Of a stretch of 64,000 nucleotides of DNA, positions 23,601 through 36,137 are shown one piece after another. The notes beneath the pieces were generated by a model. That model made no database searches and was not told the origin of the DNA. It was given only the letters and a program-made list of their open reading frames with translations. Made by a program: the position numbers and the translations under genes. Position 1 is the stretch's first letter, and each line of letters opens with the position of its first letter. The DNA is from Icerya purchasi. Its lineage: Eukaryota; Arthropoda; Insecta; Hemiptera; Monophlebidae. The DNA lies in contig CM077116.1 of the NCBI GenBank assembly GCA_039619475.1, forward strand, positions 99,555,164 to 99,619,163. Reading direction: 5' to 3'.

Positions 23601-26600
23601 ATTATTATTTGAAAAACAATCGAGATATTATTATAGGCTACCCCGCGTTTCCTTTTTTTCTTTCAAAAATTCAATTACATGCTTATTTCCGGTGCGGTAA
23701 TAATTCGGATGTCAATTGAGATTTTCTTACAGCGTGTTCAATTTGAAATTAGCGAATCGCAATCGTCTAGAGAAGTGCCATTTTTGCTAAGTTGAAATCG
23801 ATCGATTTAACGACCACCGTGTTCTTTTTTGATCATTGTTAACCTCCCGCGGGGTATGCTACATTCTTTGTCCCACGATTACACATATTCCGTTACTACA
23901 TATAGAAGATGAAACGAGGGTTAAATAGCGTATTTTGTACAATTGCTAAGATTTTTTCTTTCTATGAAATACGGGGAAGAATGACATAGTCACTTGAAAA
24001 CGATTCTCTTAAAAGAATTCTCGAAGAATAATGGAGTGGGCGGGCAGTAGGCTTGCTTCCTACTTAGTTTATAACTTTTATTTCATATTACCGACAGAAA
24101 CAATTTACGCCTTAATTTTATTACTATTCTATTCAGCAGTAAGAGCACGTATATAATTTATCATCGGATCCATCAACTCATTTATTCGGCGTTCGCGTCA
24201 TCAAACGAACCGATATACACACACATCCTAACAGTTCTCCTGGTAAATCTTCGATGCGGTTAATGGGTTTTTCCGACTTTTTCAGTTGTTGAATAATGTT
24301 TAAAAAAATTTATTAACCATTTGGGTTTTTATAAGAAACAAGACGGTAACTAACGATTTCTTGTTAATTTAACTCGTGTTTCATGCGTACGAGACATTTT
24401 CTTTTATCGAAGTACTCTCAGTGCGAGCATCTCTAATCCGCAATTCCAATTAGTGTATCATTGATTTTTCAGGCCTTTGCTCGTATTCGTTTACTTTTTT
24501 ATATTTTCCTGCAGCATTCCGGCCCGCGCACTATCATGAAACGATGTACACACATGTCATTATTTTTTCATTACCTTACAATGTCAAAACTTTGGCCTGT
24601 TGCCAATTATAGTCACTGCGTTTAAGCGCGCCAGTCCGATTTATCGCGGTAACATCATCCGAGAAACTAATTAAAGCAAATTTCACTTTCCGTGGAAAAA
24701 TTAATGTGACTTCACTTGTACTTCCGCTTTGCATTACAGCTTGATTACAGGTTGTTCCGTTTGAGACAAAAAAAAAAAAAAGGCGTCGATTCTTATCAAT
24801 TTTAAAGGATGATGATATTCCGACCTGTTCCAGCGGATGTAGAAAACAGTCAGAAGATAATCTCACGACTATAAATATCAGCGCATTAATCTAGCGCAGC
24901 GGAAAAAGAACGGGGCCGCCAATCTATCGCTCATTCGTCTTAATTTTACCGCACGTACAGGCAGCGGCGTGACCGGAATATAATATGTCCGCGGTCGGTA
25001 TTAGACCTGTGAATTAGACTTAATCATCGGGCGAGCTCGTTAATTATATTGTGAAATTTGAATTAGAATGTTCAAAGATCATCCGAGAAATGTGGCCTCT
25101 CTTTAGCGGAAGGCGAAATTCGAAACGAATTCGGTAATTGAATTAAATCTGATTTAGCGCGTGCTGGTGCCTATCGAGAATGTAGCTGTTTTGAAAGCGA
25201 GCAAGTTGGTCGAGTGAGCAATTGTCTCGTTTAATGGAAACGGATTAGCGTTGCAGAATTGCAGGCTACCGAAATTAACTTTTGTTTACTTTCGGCGGCC
25301 TTCCGACATCGGTTCGGTCGCAACGACGAACCGAATGCATAGAATATACGTTCGGTTTGTCGAAAAGCAAAATTGTTTCAACACTGGCCGCCTTCTTCTT
25401 ACCCGCAATACACAAATTAACTGACGACTCTGGCCGTGTTTAGGAAAGTGTGTCAGTGTATGCGCGTCCAATTTTGTTACGATACACTTTTCGTTCACCG
25501 GTTATTTGCCTGAAATGTGCTCTTTAGTCGTAATTTATTAAAACAGAATATACTACGCTTGTAAATCGTCTCGTTGACCAAACGCATTAGCTGCTCTTTC
25601 GGGTTCTTTATTTTTTTCCCTATCCGATGTGTAACTTTATTTACGGACAGTTATTAGCGCGCCAGCACCGGCAATAATTTGACTTTACTGCTACTGAATA
25701 TATCTTTAGAATCAATTTACGGCTAAAGCCAAAAATATATGTTCTATGAGTGAAGCCGCAAAGTCAGTGTTGCAGTTAAACTGTAAATTCTCGGCGGATG
25801 GAAAAAATCCTCACACCTTTGTCTCGAGTACGTATGTAATAACAATCACAGAAGTCCACGGGATTTAGGATATTTTGGCTATAGAAAAAAACTGGGAAAT
25901 TAGTTTTTCAATTGAGGGGGGTTTTCACAATAAACCGAGATCATTTATTACAACCAATCAAATTATATTCAAACGAATACAAACATTTTTTTTATGAGTA
26001 AAAAAAAAATGATGTAGCTAAGGGTGCTTAAGCCTTGGCCCCCCTAGAGTTGCGTCGTGGAACACCTAGGTTCGTGTGGTTAACTGAAATCGATGAAACA
26101 ATTTTTTTTTTTTCATTAAAAGAAGTCATTCCAGTTTGCGTGAACCTAAATTTAGCAAAAAAGGAATGAAAATTCGGCAACAAAAAGAAAAAAAAAACAC
26201 CATTTCCGCTATAAACAAATCGTTAAAAATAATATTTATTATAATTATAACGGCCTTTTAGATTTCTGCAAAGGCCGATAAGTTAAAGAACATCTGTATT
26301 AAATTTCAAGTTGATTGGTTCATTATTTTTTGAATTATATTCCACGGCGCAGAAAAAAACGCATTTGAAGTATTTGGTCTTGAAAAATAGAAGTTCAGAG
26401 TGATTTATAATTACCCAAGCTTAGTCTGCGATGCCAGGACCATAAAGCAAGCTTTCTTCTTCTAGGAAATCACTAATCAAACGACGGTTACGCAGATCGA
26501 ATTTTTCTTGACAATCGTCGCAAGTGTGTTGTGTGTCCTTATTGTGTGCCGCAATTATTCAAAAAGTAAACTAGCAAACTTGTTTGGCTAAGAAATTTAA

Positions 26601-27094
26601 AGGTAGAAGTATACCTGCTCTCGGTATTTTTGGGCCGCATCACTTCGGTGACTTTCTAGGGACCTTTAGGACTTTCTGTTGGGCTTGAAACTATGGAAAT
26701 ATATTATTCAAATACTAAATGAATTTTTAAAGCAATAAAAAGAGAAAAAAATTAATATCCGGTGGAAGATAATCGATTTTTAAAATAATTTTTAGCAGAA
26801 ATTTCTAATATAAATATTAAAAATTATATTAATGGGTTATAATTTCTTGCGAAATTCGTTGCGAATAGTTTTATTTCCGCTGAAAAGCGACACTTGCATT
26901 TTTTTATTTTACGAAGAAATTGCGCGAAAAAGGGAAGGTGGATTTTATGCAAATTTCTGCGTTTTGCATTGGTTTTTATTAATAAATGGAACCAGTCTTA
27001 TTTTTTAAAAGTTTATCCGCGTTAATATTTTTCTTTTTCAAAATTTTCAGCAGAAGAGCTCCCACAGGCGTCCCTTCTGCGAACGACCATAAAT
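20605..27094. other. Long non-coding stretch
   Basis: No exon, RNA gene or mobile element could be supported by motif. The part 24880-25500 is GC-richer, with repeated TAATTA-type homeodomain-like sites near 25010-25150, and could contain an enhancer. A G/C-run-flanked segment at about 25860-26060 resembles a MITE but lacks matching ends. These are impressions only. Confidence 0.35.
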
Positions 27095-27118
27095 ACACAC
27101 ACACACACACACACACAC
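27095..27118. repeat. (AC)12 microsatellite
   Basis: Twelve uninterrupted AC dinucleotides, followed by further GTATGTGTACGT-type sequence. Confidence 0.95.
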
Positions 27119-27216
27119 ATACGTGTATGTGTACGTATACTATCTTAATTTGTACTCGGTACTGTTGCTGTTTAGTCGAGTCCGAGAATTCATTTTACTT
27201 CGGACTCGGTCTGGCC

Positions 27217-27272
27217 GGCTTTCTGTTTTTAATTATTCACTATAGGCTTTCTGTTTTTAATTATTCACTATA
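27217..27272. repeat. 28-bp perfect tandem duplication
   Basis: Two identical head-to-tail copies (27217-27244 and 27245-27272) of a unit starting GGCTTTCTG and ending TTCACTATA. It lies 85 bases before the Jockey-like insertion but is not its target duplication. Confidence 0.95.
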
Positions 27273-27356
27273 GGCGCATACCTCGGTGAATGTTAAAATA
27301 TTTACGACCACGATTGTCTGACATTTTTATATTGTAAAAGAAATAATATTAATTTT

Positions 27357-28872
27357 ATTCGAATAGTGAGATACAGCAACTCTTCAAAAATATGAAACGG
27401 AAAAAGTGCCCCGGATTTGACTTAATCACAGCAGAGCTTTTAAATGAGTTACCACGCAAAAGTATTGTATTTATAACACAAATATATAACGTTGTTCTTC
27501 GCAATCAATATTTCCCACTAGCTTGGAAGTTCTCACAGATAATTGTTATACCGAAGCCTGGAAAACCGTCTGAGGTGGTATCATCATATAGACCCATCTC
27601 GTTGCTTCCTGTCCTCTCAAAGATACTGGAAAAATTAATTTTAAAACGGTTGTTTCCAATATTATCTAACAATACAATTATTCCCGATTTTCAATTTGGT
27701 TTTCGTAAGAACCATAACACTATAGAACAGGTTCACAGATTAACAAAGATTATTGAAAATAGCTTGGAAAACAAGAATATTTGTACGGCCGCGTTTCTGG
27801 ATGTCCAGCAGGCTTTCGATAGGGTATGGCATCAAGGATTATTGTATAAAATTAAACTTCTGCTTCCTCACTCCTTCTATCTACTATTTAAATCATATAT
27901 ACAAGAAAGATATTTTCGAGTGAAAATAACCGATGAATACTCAGATATTTTTCCGGTAAGGGCCGGGGTTCCACAGGGGAGCGTTCTGGGTCCAATATTG
28001 TACCTGATCTACACGACCGACTTCCCGATGCAGGATAATACAGAAGGAAGTAGCTTTGTACGCGGATGACGCAGCCATCCTGGCCGTTGATAAGTGTGAA
28101 AACACAGCCACAGAAAAACTGCAAGAGTCACTTCGGCATGTGGAAACTTGGCTAAAACGATGGCGCATAGTAGTCAATGAAAGTAAGTCGACGCATATTT
28201 CATTCACAAATCGAAAAATTGAACGCCTGCCAATCAAAATAAATAACGTCGTAATACCACATGCCAGTAACGTAAAATATTTAGGCATGCACTTGGACGC
28301 TAGGCTGACCTGGGGTACTCACATTAAAAAAAAAATGGAGCATTTGAGGTTTAAAACTAGAACCATGTCGTGGTTGTTAGCTAAGAGATCGGGCTTATCG
28401 TTAGACAATAAAACTCTATTATATAAAATAGCTCTAAAACCGATCTGGCTGTACGGTATACAGCTGTGGGGCTGCGCAAAAACATCGAATTTACAGAAAA
28501 TACAACGATATCAAAATAGGGTACTGAGAACCATTACTGCAGCCCCCTGGTACGTCTCAAATTATACCCTCCATAATGACTTGAATGTCATGTCTGTGGA
28601 GGATGAAATCAAAAAACAAGCAAATAAACATGTTGCCCGACTTAGCATCCATGTGAACCCACTTGCTAACAATCTGCTGGATAACTCCGGTGAAATACGT
28701 AGACTGTGGCGAAATAAGCCTCTAGACCTTGTCCAGCCATTATAAAGTTCAGAGGGAGTACTGCTGAGTACTACCCCTCCACAAAACATTCTTTATCGCA
28801 ATAAATTAATCGCCAAATGACCACTAAAACCGGTCAGTTGTGATGGGGAAAAAAAAAAAAAAATTCGAATAG
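27357..28872 (+). mobile_element. 5'-truncated Jockey-like LINE with 10-bp target duplication
   Basis: The insertion is flanked by ATTCGAATAG at 27357-27366 and 28863-28872. Its 3' end is a poly-A of 15 (28849-28863), and its 5' end stops inside the RT domain, as expected for aborted target-primed reverse transcription. No endonuclease or ORF1 is present. The clean duplication and long open frames indicate a fairly young copy. Clade is assigned from the RT sequence style (PGFD, IPKPGK, SYRPISLLP, AFDRVWH) known in Jockey-group elements. Confidence 0.85.
27367..28745 (+). pseudogene. Jockey-like reverse transcriptase, frameshifted
   Basis: The first frame (27392-28069, open from about 27353) has KCPGFD near residue 5, IPKPGKPS at 53-60, SYRPISLLP at 65-73, FGFRKNHNT at 102-110, motif A AAFLDVQQAFDRVWH with D137, and motif B GVPQGSVLGP at 192-201. 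The second frame (28056-28745) carries motif C LYADDAAI, then KYLGMHLD and a thumb ending LDLVQPL before a stop. The frames are joined by a one-base shift near 28040-28050, just before YADD, so no intact enzyme is made. The C-terminal part after the RT is the usual Jockey length. The endonuclease is missing through 5' truncation. Confidence 0.85.
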
Positions 28873-28939
28873 CATCGATGAATGGTACGGCTAGTGGATC
28901 CTGTTTCTTCGTTATCTATTCCTATCATTACATATTACA

Positions 28940-29395
28940 TAAAAAAATAGAGATTTGGGAAGTGAGAATATTCCTGTGAAACATGGACCATGAATGCAGA
29001 CTGCGAAATAAAGATTAGCAGCTTTCGAGATGTGGTGTTATCGGAGGCTATTGAAAATATCATGGACCGAACACATAAAAAATACGGCAGTGTTAGCAAA
29101 AAGTAGAGGAAAAACGGAAACTAGTCGAAGATATCAAAAATCGAAAAATGAAATATCTGGCTCACAAATTTAGAGAAAACGACTTGTTCATGCTGGCGGT
29201 ACAAGGGAGGATACAAGGAAAGCCAATAAAAAGACGAAGGAGATTAGAATTAATGACAACGAACCTTCCGGTAAACTCAACATGTAAAAGTCTACGAGAG
29301 ACGATTACTCGGGCCAGAGATAGATTAATTTAATAATGCATGCAATCTCTTGTCTCAAGAGACGCAGCCATGATGATGATGGTGAAGTGAGGAGA
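28940..29395 (+). pseudogene. RTE-like LINE 3' end, broken
   Basis: One frame at about 29025-29110 reads FEMWCYRRLLKISWTEHI, a hallmark block near the C terminus of insect endonuclease-reverse transcriptases. After a frame change, 29148-29333 begins MKYLAHKFRENDLFM, then VQGRIQGKPIKRRRR and RARDRLI, matching the KYLGH, GKxxGKRxxGRRR and AR(D/N)R blocks. CETWTMN, the block that normally precedes FEMW, is in a third frame at 28979. A GATGATGATGG run near 29370 is typical of RTE-type tails. At least two frameshifts; dead. Confidence 0.7.
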
Positions 29396-29743
29396 AGAGA
29401 AAAAACGGTCTTATTTTGGTTTGTACCCTTATATATTAGTGTGGTACAGCGGCTAAAAATGCTTTGCCGTCAGACAAAAAAAAAAAAAAAAACCATACCA
29501 ATACAAAACAGGAAACAAACAGGAGAATATTTTTTCACAATGAAAGTGTAACGGTTTAAACAATTTTACAAAAAGTATTTTAAATAAAAATTGTTCCCCT
29601 AATTCATTTAATGTACAGAGTTTCGATATGGTTACAGTTTTTTAAGGTGTACACTTACATTTAAATAGCGGATTCTGATAGTTATAAAATAGACTGATTT
29701 TTAAGGTAAACCTTTTATGTGTAAACGATTTTCAATTCTAATC
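29396..29743. other. Non-coding spacer between LINE fragments
   Basis: AT-rich sequence with a poly-A at about 29476-29491. Nothing else is recognised. Confidence 0.5.
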
Positions 29744-30780
29744 ATTTCAGTCACACACGCGAAAGCTCCCCCTAAAGTTGGAACATTGTCTTCCTGAACC
29801 AAACTTTCCCGGCGACCCACTACCAGAATTACTGGTCGACCTCCTTATTCCCCCTTGGATCACTTTCCAGTTAAATATTTATCTGTCGCTGAAACGACAT
29901 CCAAACACAACAAGTCCCCTCTTCGCAGTGGAAGTGGCAATTAGGGCAATTAATAAGTGCCCGGACCACCTAATTTACTACACTGATGGAGCTAAGGCAG
30001 TTGGCGAGGCAGGTCCACTGCCTGCAGCCTGTGCACTCGAAGGTCACGACATCTCATGCGGAACTCGACTCAATGATGCCTGTTCCGCATTGGATACAGA
30101 ACTGTATGCAATTGCACACTGCTTCCACCACATCGTTACAACTCATACTAGAGCCAGTGATTTCCTCCTGGTTACCGATTCGCTACAGTCTTTGAACATG
30201 ATTAGGAGCCAAAAATACAACAACCCGCTAGTTCTAAAAATGTATCACTACTTGTACCAATTGTGTCTAATGAACAGTCACGTATCACCGCCGTGGGTTC
30301 CTGGGCACATTGGAGTGGCTGGTAATGGGAGTGTCGACGGACCAGCACGTTCTGCCTTGCTCTCGCCAATGCCAGAGGACGCGGAGCTATCCTCATCAAT
30401 TACATATACATTTCTAAAGGCGTGCGAAAAGCAGTGGAGAACTAAATGGGCAGCTGCTACAACATTCCTAAGAACCATTGAACCCACAGTTGTATCATGA
30501 TAGCCACACATCGCTATTTCAAACATATAATTGATAAAACGCTGCCTCCGGCTACATGCCCCTTGTGCCGCTAAACAACCGTACCGACAGTTTCCCATAT
30601 ACTACTTACCTGCCAAAAGTTTACTATGTTGCGGAGGCAACTTGGCCTAGATTATTGCCTTCATTAAAATGAGCGGCTTAACTCAGCACATTTAAATGAT
30701 CTCCCCTCCTTTGTGTGTGCTGCAATGACCATAGTAGTTATATACAGCACATACAATTTAAGGGGGGAAAAAAATAAAAA
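29744..30780 (+). pseudogene. RNase H domain and zinc tail of an I-group LINE
   Basis: An open frame (about 29744-30500) contains a type I RNase H with all catalytic acids in place: YYTDGAK (D70 counting from 29778), SALDTELYAI (E108), LVTDSLQS (D134) and the end block WVPGHIGVAGNGSVD (H177, D187). The stop at 30498-30500 is followed in another frame by TVSHILLTC and LRRQL, the Cys/His tail usual after this domain, but its first Cys-x-Cys is lost. The RT and endonuclease are absent. A poly-A-like tail lies at about 30766-30780. It is a separate 5'-truncated insertion from the Jockey-like copy, which belongs to a group often lacking RNase H. Exact clade is unknown. Confidence 0.7.
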
Positions 30781-32519
30781 TATCGTAATTTATCAATCCG
30801 GAGCAGGTAAGAGTTGTTACTACATAATTTCATTTTATTGATTACAGTGTACAAAACCGATACTGTGATCGAATATTGTAAAATAAGTACCGGCTGCCAT
30901 AAAGTTAATTTGACCGATTCTGCCGGCAAACATGTCACACTGTTAATGTAAAAGTAAATAATTAACTTTCCGATTTGGTCTCATTTTGCCTAATTCCAAT
31001 TTTACGCTACAATAAGACGAACAGAGTTCTTTGAACCTCTAAGACGTTCGCCAGTGTTATTTTACGGGAAATCACATAAGAGATTAGAGACGTATAAAAT
31101 TCAATTAAAACGTAAAGTAATGAAATCACTTTTTTAAAAACATTAATTTTTTTCTACTTCACGGTAAATAGATGAAAAGCGATTCTACCTGCTTGATCTA
31201 ATTAAATCTTGCAAAAAAGTATTCGCATTTTCCGGTCGAATTTATAATCGTTATATTCAAGGTGAACATTCCGGAGTTATTAAATTAAATTTTCATTTCG
31301 TTTATTTGAAAAATAGCAAATTAGGTTCGAATATTGCGAGCGTGCTTGTTCGCAAATGCCGACACTCCACTACTGTGTTCATTTAGAAATGTGACTTGTG
31401 CTGTTCCGAATATCGTAAGTAATGGGTAAATTTATATTGGTAAAACCACTTCAGCAGTTCGGCTCGTCTCATTCGGATAAAAGTGACTCCCGACATACAT
31501 GCGCCGCGTGTCTGTGTCAGAGAGTAATCAGTGAAACTCGCGTTCCTTCCGATTACTTGATAATTTGTCGGTTGGCGCTTTTACCTGCGTTGTTGTGTAG
31601 TATTTTCCAAGCCAACGAAGAGATATTTTTTATTATTTCTTATTAAACATGCGGGTAAAGGTTTTTTCGGATAAATTCGATTACGGATTCTGTTTGAATG
31701 ACTTCTTTAAATTTCATGGATGTCCTCGGAGCGGGTACCGTTGACAGAGAATGTATGATGCTTTTTAGCAGTCTAGGCCAGTGATATGTCTTATAGTTTT
31801 TTATTGTCGAGTATGTCTTCTATCACTCGTAAAACTATATTTGTATATCGCGAGGTGTTTCATTAAGTTTAGCCAGCTTTTCGGCTTGCTATCCAAATAC
31901 TTGCAATCTGTGTCTTTTATTCTTCGCAGGATTGAATTTATTCACTTGCCATCCTATCGAAAGTTAGCAAGTGTGAAACACTAATCTATTTAATTTGTTT
32001 AATGACAGCGCAAAATGATTGCGTGGAAATTATTTTTGTTTTAGATTATGCCTTTCACATATCTTTTTCTTTGATAGGTTGACCGTTGAAAAAAAACTCG
32101 GGACTATTAAAACCGGTTGTTTATCTGGTAAAATACGAGTATATTAAAGTTTAAATAAACTCCGGCGCGCGTCTCGGTTTTGATTCTACTGTCCGGTGTG
32201 TATGATTCTTCTGTAAATTCCTTTTTTGTTAATTTCGAAGGCCTGCTGATTTTTTAAAAATGTGTTTTCTTCAATGAAAACGATTTTCGACATGAAAACC
32301 TCAAACGCGAAATCGTTTAAAATAATAATCATTTTTTTATTCGACGTGAGTGTTCATCTCTTTCAATGGAGCGTTCTGATTTCTACTCCAGTTTTCTGCA
32401 AACTGGTATTCCTGCTCTCCGTATTTTGTGCCTCCTATATCCTGTCTTTTCCTTCTTCACATATCGTTCCCATTGTTTGTTTCTTTCTACTAGCAATGTC
32501 TGACCGCATCAAAATATAA
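30781..32519. other. Non-coding stretch, no gene recognised
   Basis: The frames at 31422-31646, 31781-31984 and 32262-32519 are hydrophobic or unremarkable and show no family motif. I do not call them. Confidence 0.4.
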
Positions 32520-32585
32520 CTGATTCATTTCCCTTTCTAATTGTTTCCGGGGATGAAGGTGTTGACGAGCCTAATTAAAAAATAA
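32520..32585 (+). repeat. 3' tail shared with an insertion at 51.4 kb
   Basis: The sequence ending GACGAGCCTAATTAAAAAA aligns by eye with about 51386-51470, which ends ACGAGCCCAATT followed by a long poly-A. Both have an AATTGTTT block about 40 bases upstream. A shared 3' end followed by A-rich tails suggests an uncharacterised SINE or LINE family. Confidence 0.4.
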
Positions 32586-35500
32586 TAATATTCGACGGAC
32601 GCTTTTTTTTTTTCACTCGAGCCGTTAACATCTCCTTAAACAAGCAAAGGCTTAATACTGACTTTTATTTTCTTTCACCTTTGCTCAATTGTTCCAAGTC
32701 TTTTCATGATCGATCGCTTTTTAATCTAATAATCACACAGAGCCTTCTACCGTTTGCATCTAAATCATTTTTATCACAGTTGAACTAAGATCAGCATTCT
32801 AGCTGGATACCGGACACGATCGCGACCATTACAGGCGGTGAACTATAATATGGCAGGGTGTGTCTGTTGTTTGAAGGATTCATACTTAGGACACTTTTTG
32901 AGTGTCATGTTTAACTTTGCGATTTCTGTGACTGATTCTGTTTTTTAACTTTTTATCGCCCTAGTAACAAGTGTTTGTTCACTTTCACATCCAGTCGCTC
33001 GCCACATTATAATTATGTGTTTTATTTTAATTTTACACATCGTTTTTATGTGCAATATATTATACGTATTACAAGTGAACTGAAAATGAAATTATGATAT
33101 GAAAAAGAACGTTTATGAAGAGGATAATTGAAAATTCCCATTTATTTTTCTTTCCATAGGCGAAGGATAATTCACACAGAATAGGGTGAACGGGCGGGAT
33201 AGTTGTGGAACGGAATGAAGGTAGATTGAAGTGAAGCTCCCCGTGCTGGATAAGACGCCGGTGATGCGGAAAACTACTGAAGGGTCAGTTTTATTTCCTT
33301 CCGACTTACCTGTAATTTTACTGTAGATTATCCGAGTGCTTCAATTTGTTGAACGCTTTGAAAAATTAAAATAATTCCGCCAAGAAATGACTGTACCAAT
33401 GGGAACATACTATTTCCTACTTTCTTTAAGATCCAACGTTGTGTACACATTTGCATAAGATGCGCTTCTTCGTATAATTTTGAATAAAAGTTATTTTCCA
33501 TGCTTTTTATGGCGTCATGTATATCGTTACAGGTCGACCGTGTTTTGGAGAATACAAACGAAATATGTGACATCGAAGAAACTATATGGACCTTTTTACC
33601 TCTTATTTTTTCTAATGTTTATCGACTATGCTGCATATGAATCATATGATGCTGTGACACAATGTTTTTTATAATAGCACATGTCTCTCATAATCAAGCA
33701 TTAGTTAGTTTGGGTAGCGATAAATGTTTCGGGGGAATTTCGTGAAAATTATTAAAAGGAAAAAAAAGAGAGATAAAAATAAAATCCGTATTCTGGTCGA
33801 TTTCGTGCCTTTCTGTTATTCGGTTCCTAAAAATCTGAGAAGCCGCCGAGATACAGCGGAGCTGAAGAAAGGAAGGGAGGACAATTTTGATTTTGTCTAC
33901 ATGTTTGTTCTTCGTAACGGAAACGAGATTATTTTGAAAGAAAGCGCGTTGTTTGAATTGGCGCAGCTTCAGAGAGCACAGAGTTAAACTTTTAGTCTTT
34001 CCTTTGGTATATGATAAAATTATGTAGCGGATGATTTTTCATTTCACGGAGACGAGGCAAAGGACATACAGAATAGAAAGGTTTACAACACGTGGGAGTG
34101 AGCGAGTGTACTTTTTGGCAACTAAGGGAACCATTCGATTTCCTTTTTTTCCTGACTATATTCAGGATGGAGGGGATTGGTTCTGCGAAACAGAATGGCT
34201 TCGTGCTTTTCTGGCTTAATTCCCGAACGAAGGTTTTTCGATCGATTTCAGTTAGTTTTTAAATTTCTAAACCGGTACTTTTTTTTTTTTTTTTTTTTTT
34301 CGTCCCTAATATTACAGAATCAATTAAGAGTGTAACTGGCGAGTAGAAATTTTTAATGCTTTTTTTCCCTTTTTTTGTTGTTTCGATTTCACAATGTTTC
34401 GAATTTTCATTAATGGTACGTCTGCATGTTGGGTAGATTTAACCGAAGCATCTGGTGTTATTTATATATTTTTATAGTCAAATTTGTACGGGAACATTTT
34501 CGACTTGGTCTCACGGATAAGGCCGCGTAGGACATTTTAAAATGGTTCTCTGGTTGTAGAGGTTTTTTTGTTTTTTCTTTAATTTTTTCGCCGTTTGCCA
34601 CGGTTGCTGGGAATTAGTGAAATTGAGGAATGTTGCCTTTGACGTCTGTACGTAAGTTAATGGAATTTTCCGGCGGATGCAAAAAATTTACAGGGACAGA
34701 CGGCCGGATTAGATTGAAATTGAATTTAATTGAACCACGTACGCCCCTCAGGATTCTGGCTTGATTTAAAGACCGCCTTACTTGTCGTCAGCGCGCAAAT
34801 ATCATCATCTCTTCCGTCGTCTCCGTCCTGCTTTTCTATTTTCCATTACATTTTTTCAGCACTTTTTACCAGCGCCCACTTATTTCTTCGAATTTAATTT
34901 ATTTCCCATTTCCCCGCAACTTTCCAATTTAGCCCCGTCCATTGAACTGCTACTGTACGCAGCACGCGTTGTTTAGATCTTTTAAAACGCCACCGCTGAT
35001 ATTTCAGAATCGCATTTACGGTGTCGTCTAAAACGCGTCGAATCGCTTAAAATTATTTTTCTTCGACGTTCGCATTTTTGCGATCGGTTATGTTCAGCTT
35101 TAAGCAGAGTAGCTTTTGCACGTGTATCAAGAAGGAAGCGACACAAGTTAAGTGACGCGTGAAATAAAAACGCCCTTTTCGTCCCCTTAACGAACTAGGA
35201 AAATTATTATGTGTTTCCGAAACGAGGTTGAAGACGAACTTTTTAAGGTTTTTGTAAGTAAATGCGAAAAATATATTAAGCATACCAACGTGGTTAACCG
35301 CCACTATCAGCGGAAGCGCTTAGCTTACAAATAAATCCGGCGCTAGGTTTTCCCTCTTTTTGTGACGGTGGTTATATTTCGACGTTTATAATTAATAGAA
35401 GTCTCTTAAAATAACGATATCGAACGAACTCCGCGGCAGAGCACTGCTGCACACTAAATAACCAATTCAGAATCTTACCAAGTCTCGTCGCATCGTCTGC

Positions 35501-35760
35501 CTGTAAGACTAATATTTTCAGTGTAACCAGGCTGCGTTTCAGCATCGAGGCAGGCACATCATATCAGATCGGATCTGAGTGTTTTTTGTATGTTTTTTTT
35601 TTTTTTTTAATTATAACATTTTGCTTGTGCTGTCAACGAAATTGTAGATGGATGAACAATTCTACTGTTAATTCGTCACACTTATTATAACGAATCAATG
35701 AAACGGACTTTCCAAATTGTTTTATTTATGTTCCTATTATAAAAATATTTCAGAAACTGA
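32586..35760. other. Non-coding stretch with one weak exon-like segment
   Basis: A good acceptor (TTTCTTTCCATAG, ending 33159) and a possible donor (GTCAGT at 33284) bound a 124-base segment, but its coding frames contain stops. A poly-T lies near 34279-34300. Frames at 33724-33987 and 34782-34976 show no motif. Confidence 0.35.
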
Positions 35761-36050
35761 AAAGTCAGGATTATAAATTACAATAATAGGAAATGATATA
35801 TCTTCGACTCGCTTTTTAAATTCTGTCCGGTTAATGCTGTTTGAGGTTTCCAGTTTTTACTAACATCGTATCCCGATCTTTAATTTGAGTCAATATTTAT
35901 TTTTTTAAAGTCAGGATTATAAATTAAAATAATAGCAAATTATATCAATATCGTTGGTCACTACGGTTTAGTGATTCCGTGTTTAAATTCTGTCCTATTA
36001 ATGCCTTTTAAGGTTTTTAGTTTTTACTATATCCTGATTAAAATTGTTGT
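35761..36050. repeat. 146-bp tandem duplication, two diverged copies
   Basis: AAAGTCAGGATTATAAATTA begins each unit (35761 and 35907). The units share TTTAAATTCTGTCC, TTAATGC, AAGGTTT/GAGGTTT and AGTTTTTACTA in the same order and spacing. The copies differ by substitutions and small indels, so the duplication is not recent. Confidence 0.8.
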
Positions 36051-36137
36051 ATATATATATACTATATTATTTTTGTCTTTTCCGATACAGCGAATTGTAC
36101 TTTAAACGATTACTACTACTTAATTTTTTCTCTTTTT

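Noticed and set aside
25860..26060. Possible MITE between G- and C-run segments
   Set aside because: No matching terminal inverted repeat or target duplication was found.
27888..28789. Minus-strand frames over the Jockey-like RT
   Set aside because: They are shadows of the + strand RT and thumb.
33724..33987. 87-codon basic frame
   Set aside because: No family motif, splice context or codon signal distinguishes it from chance.
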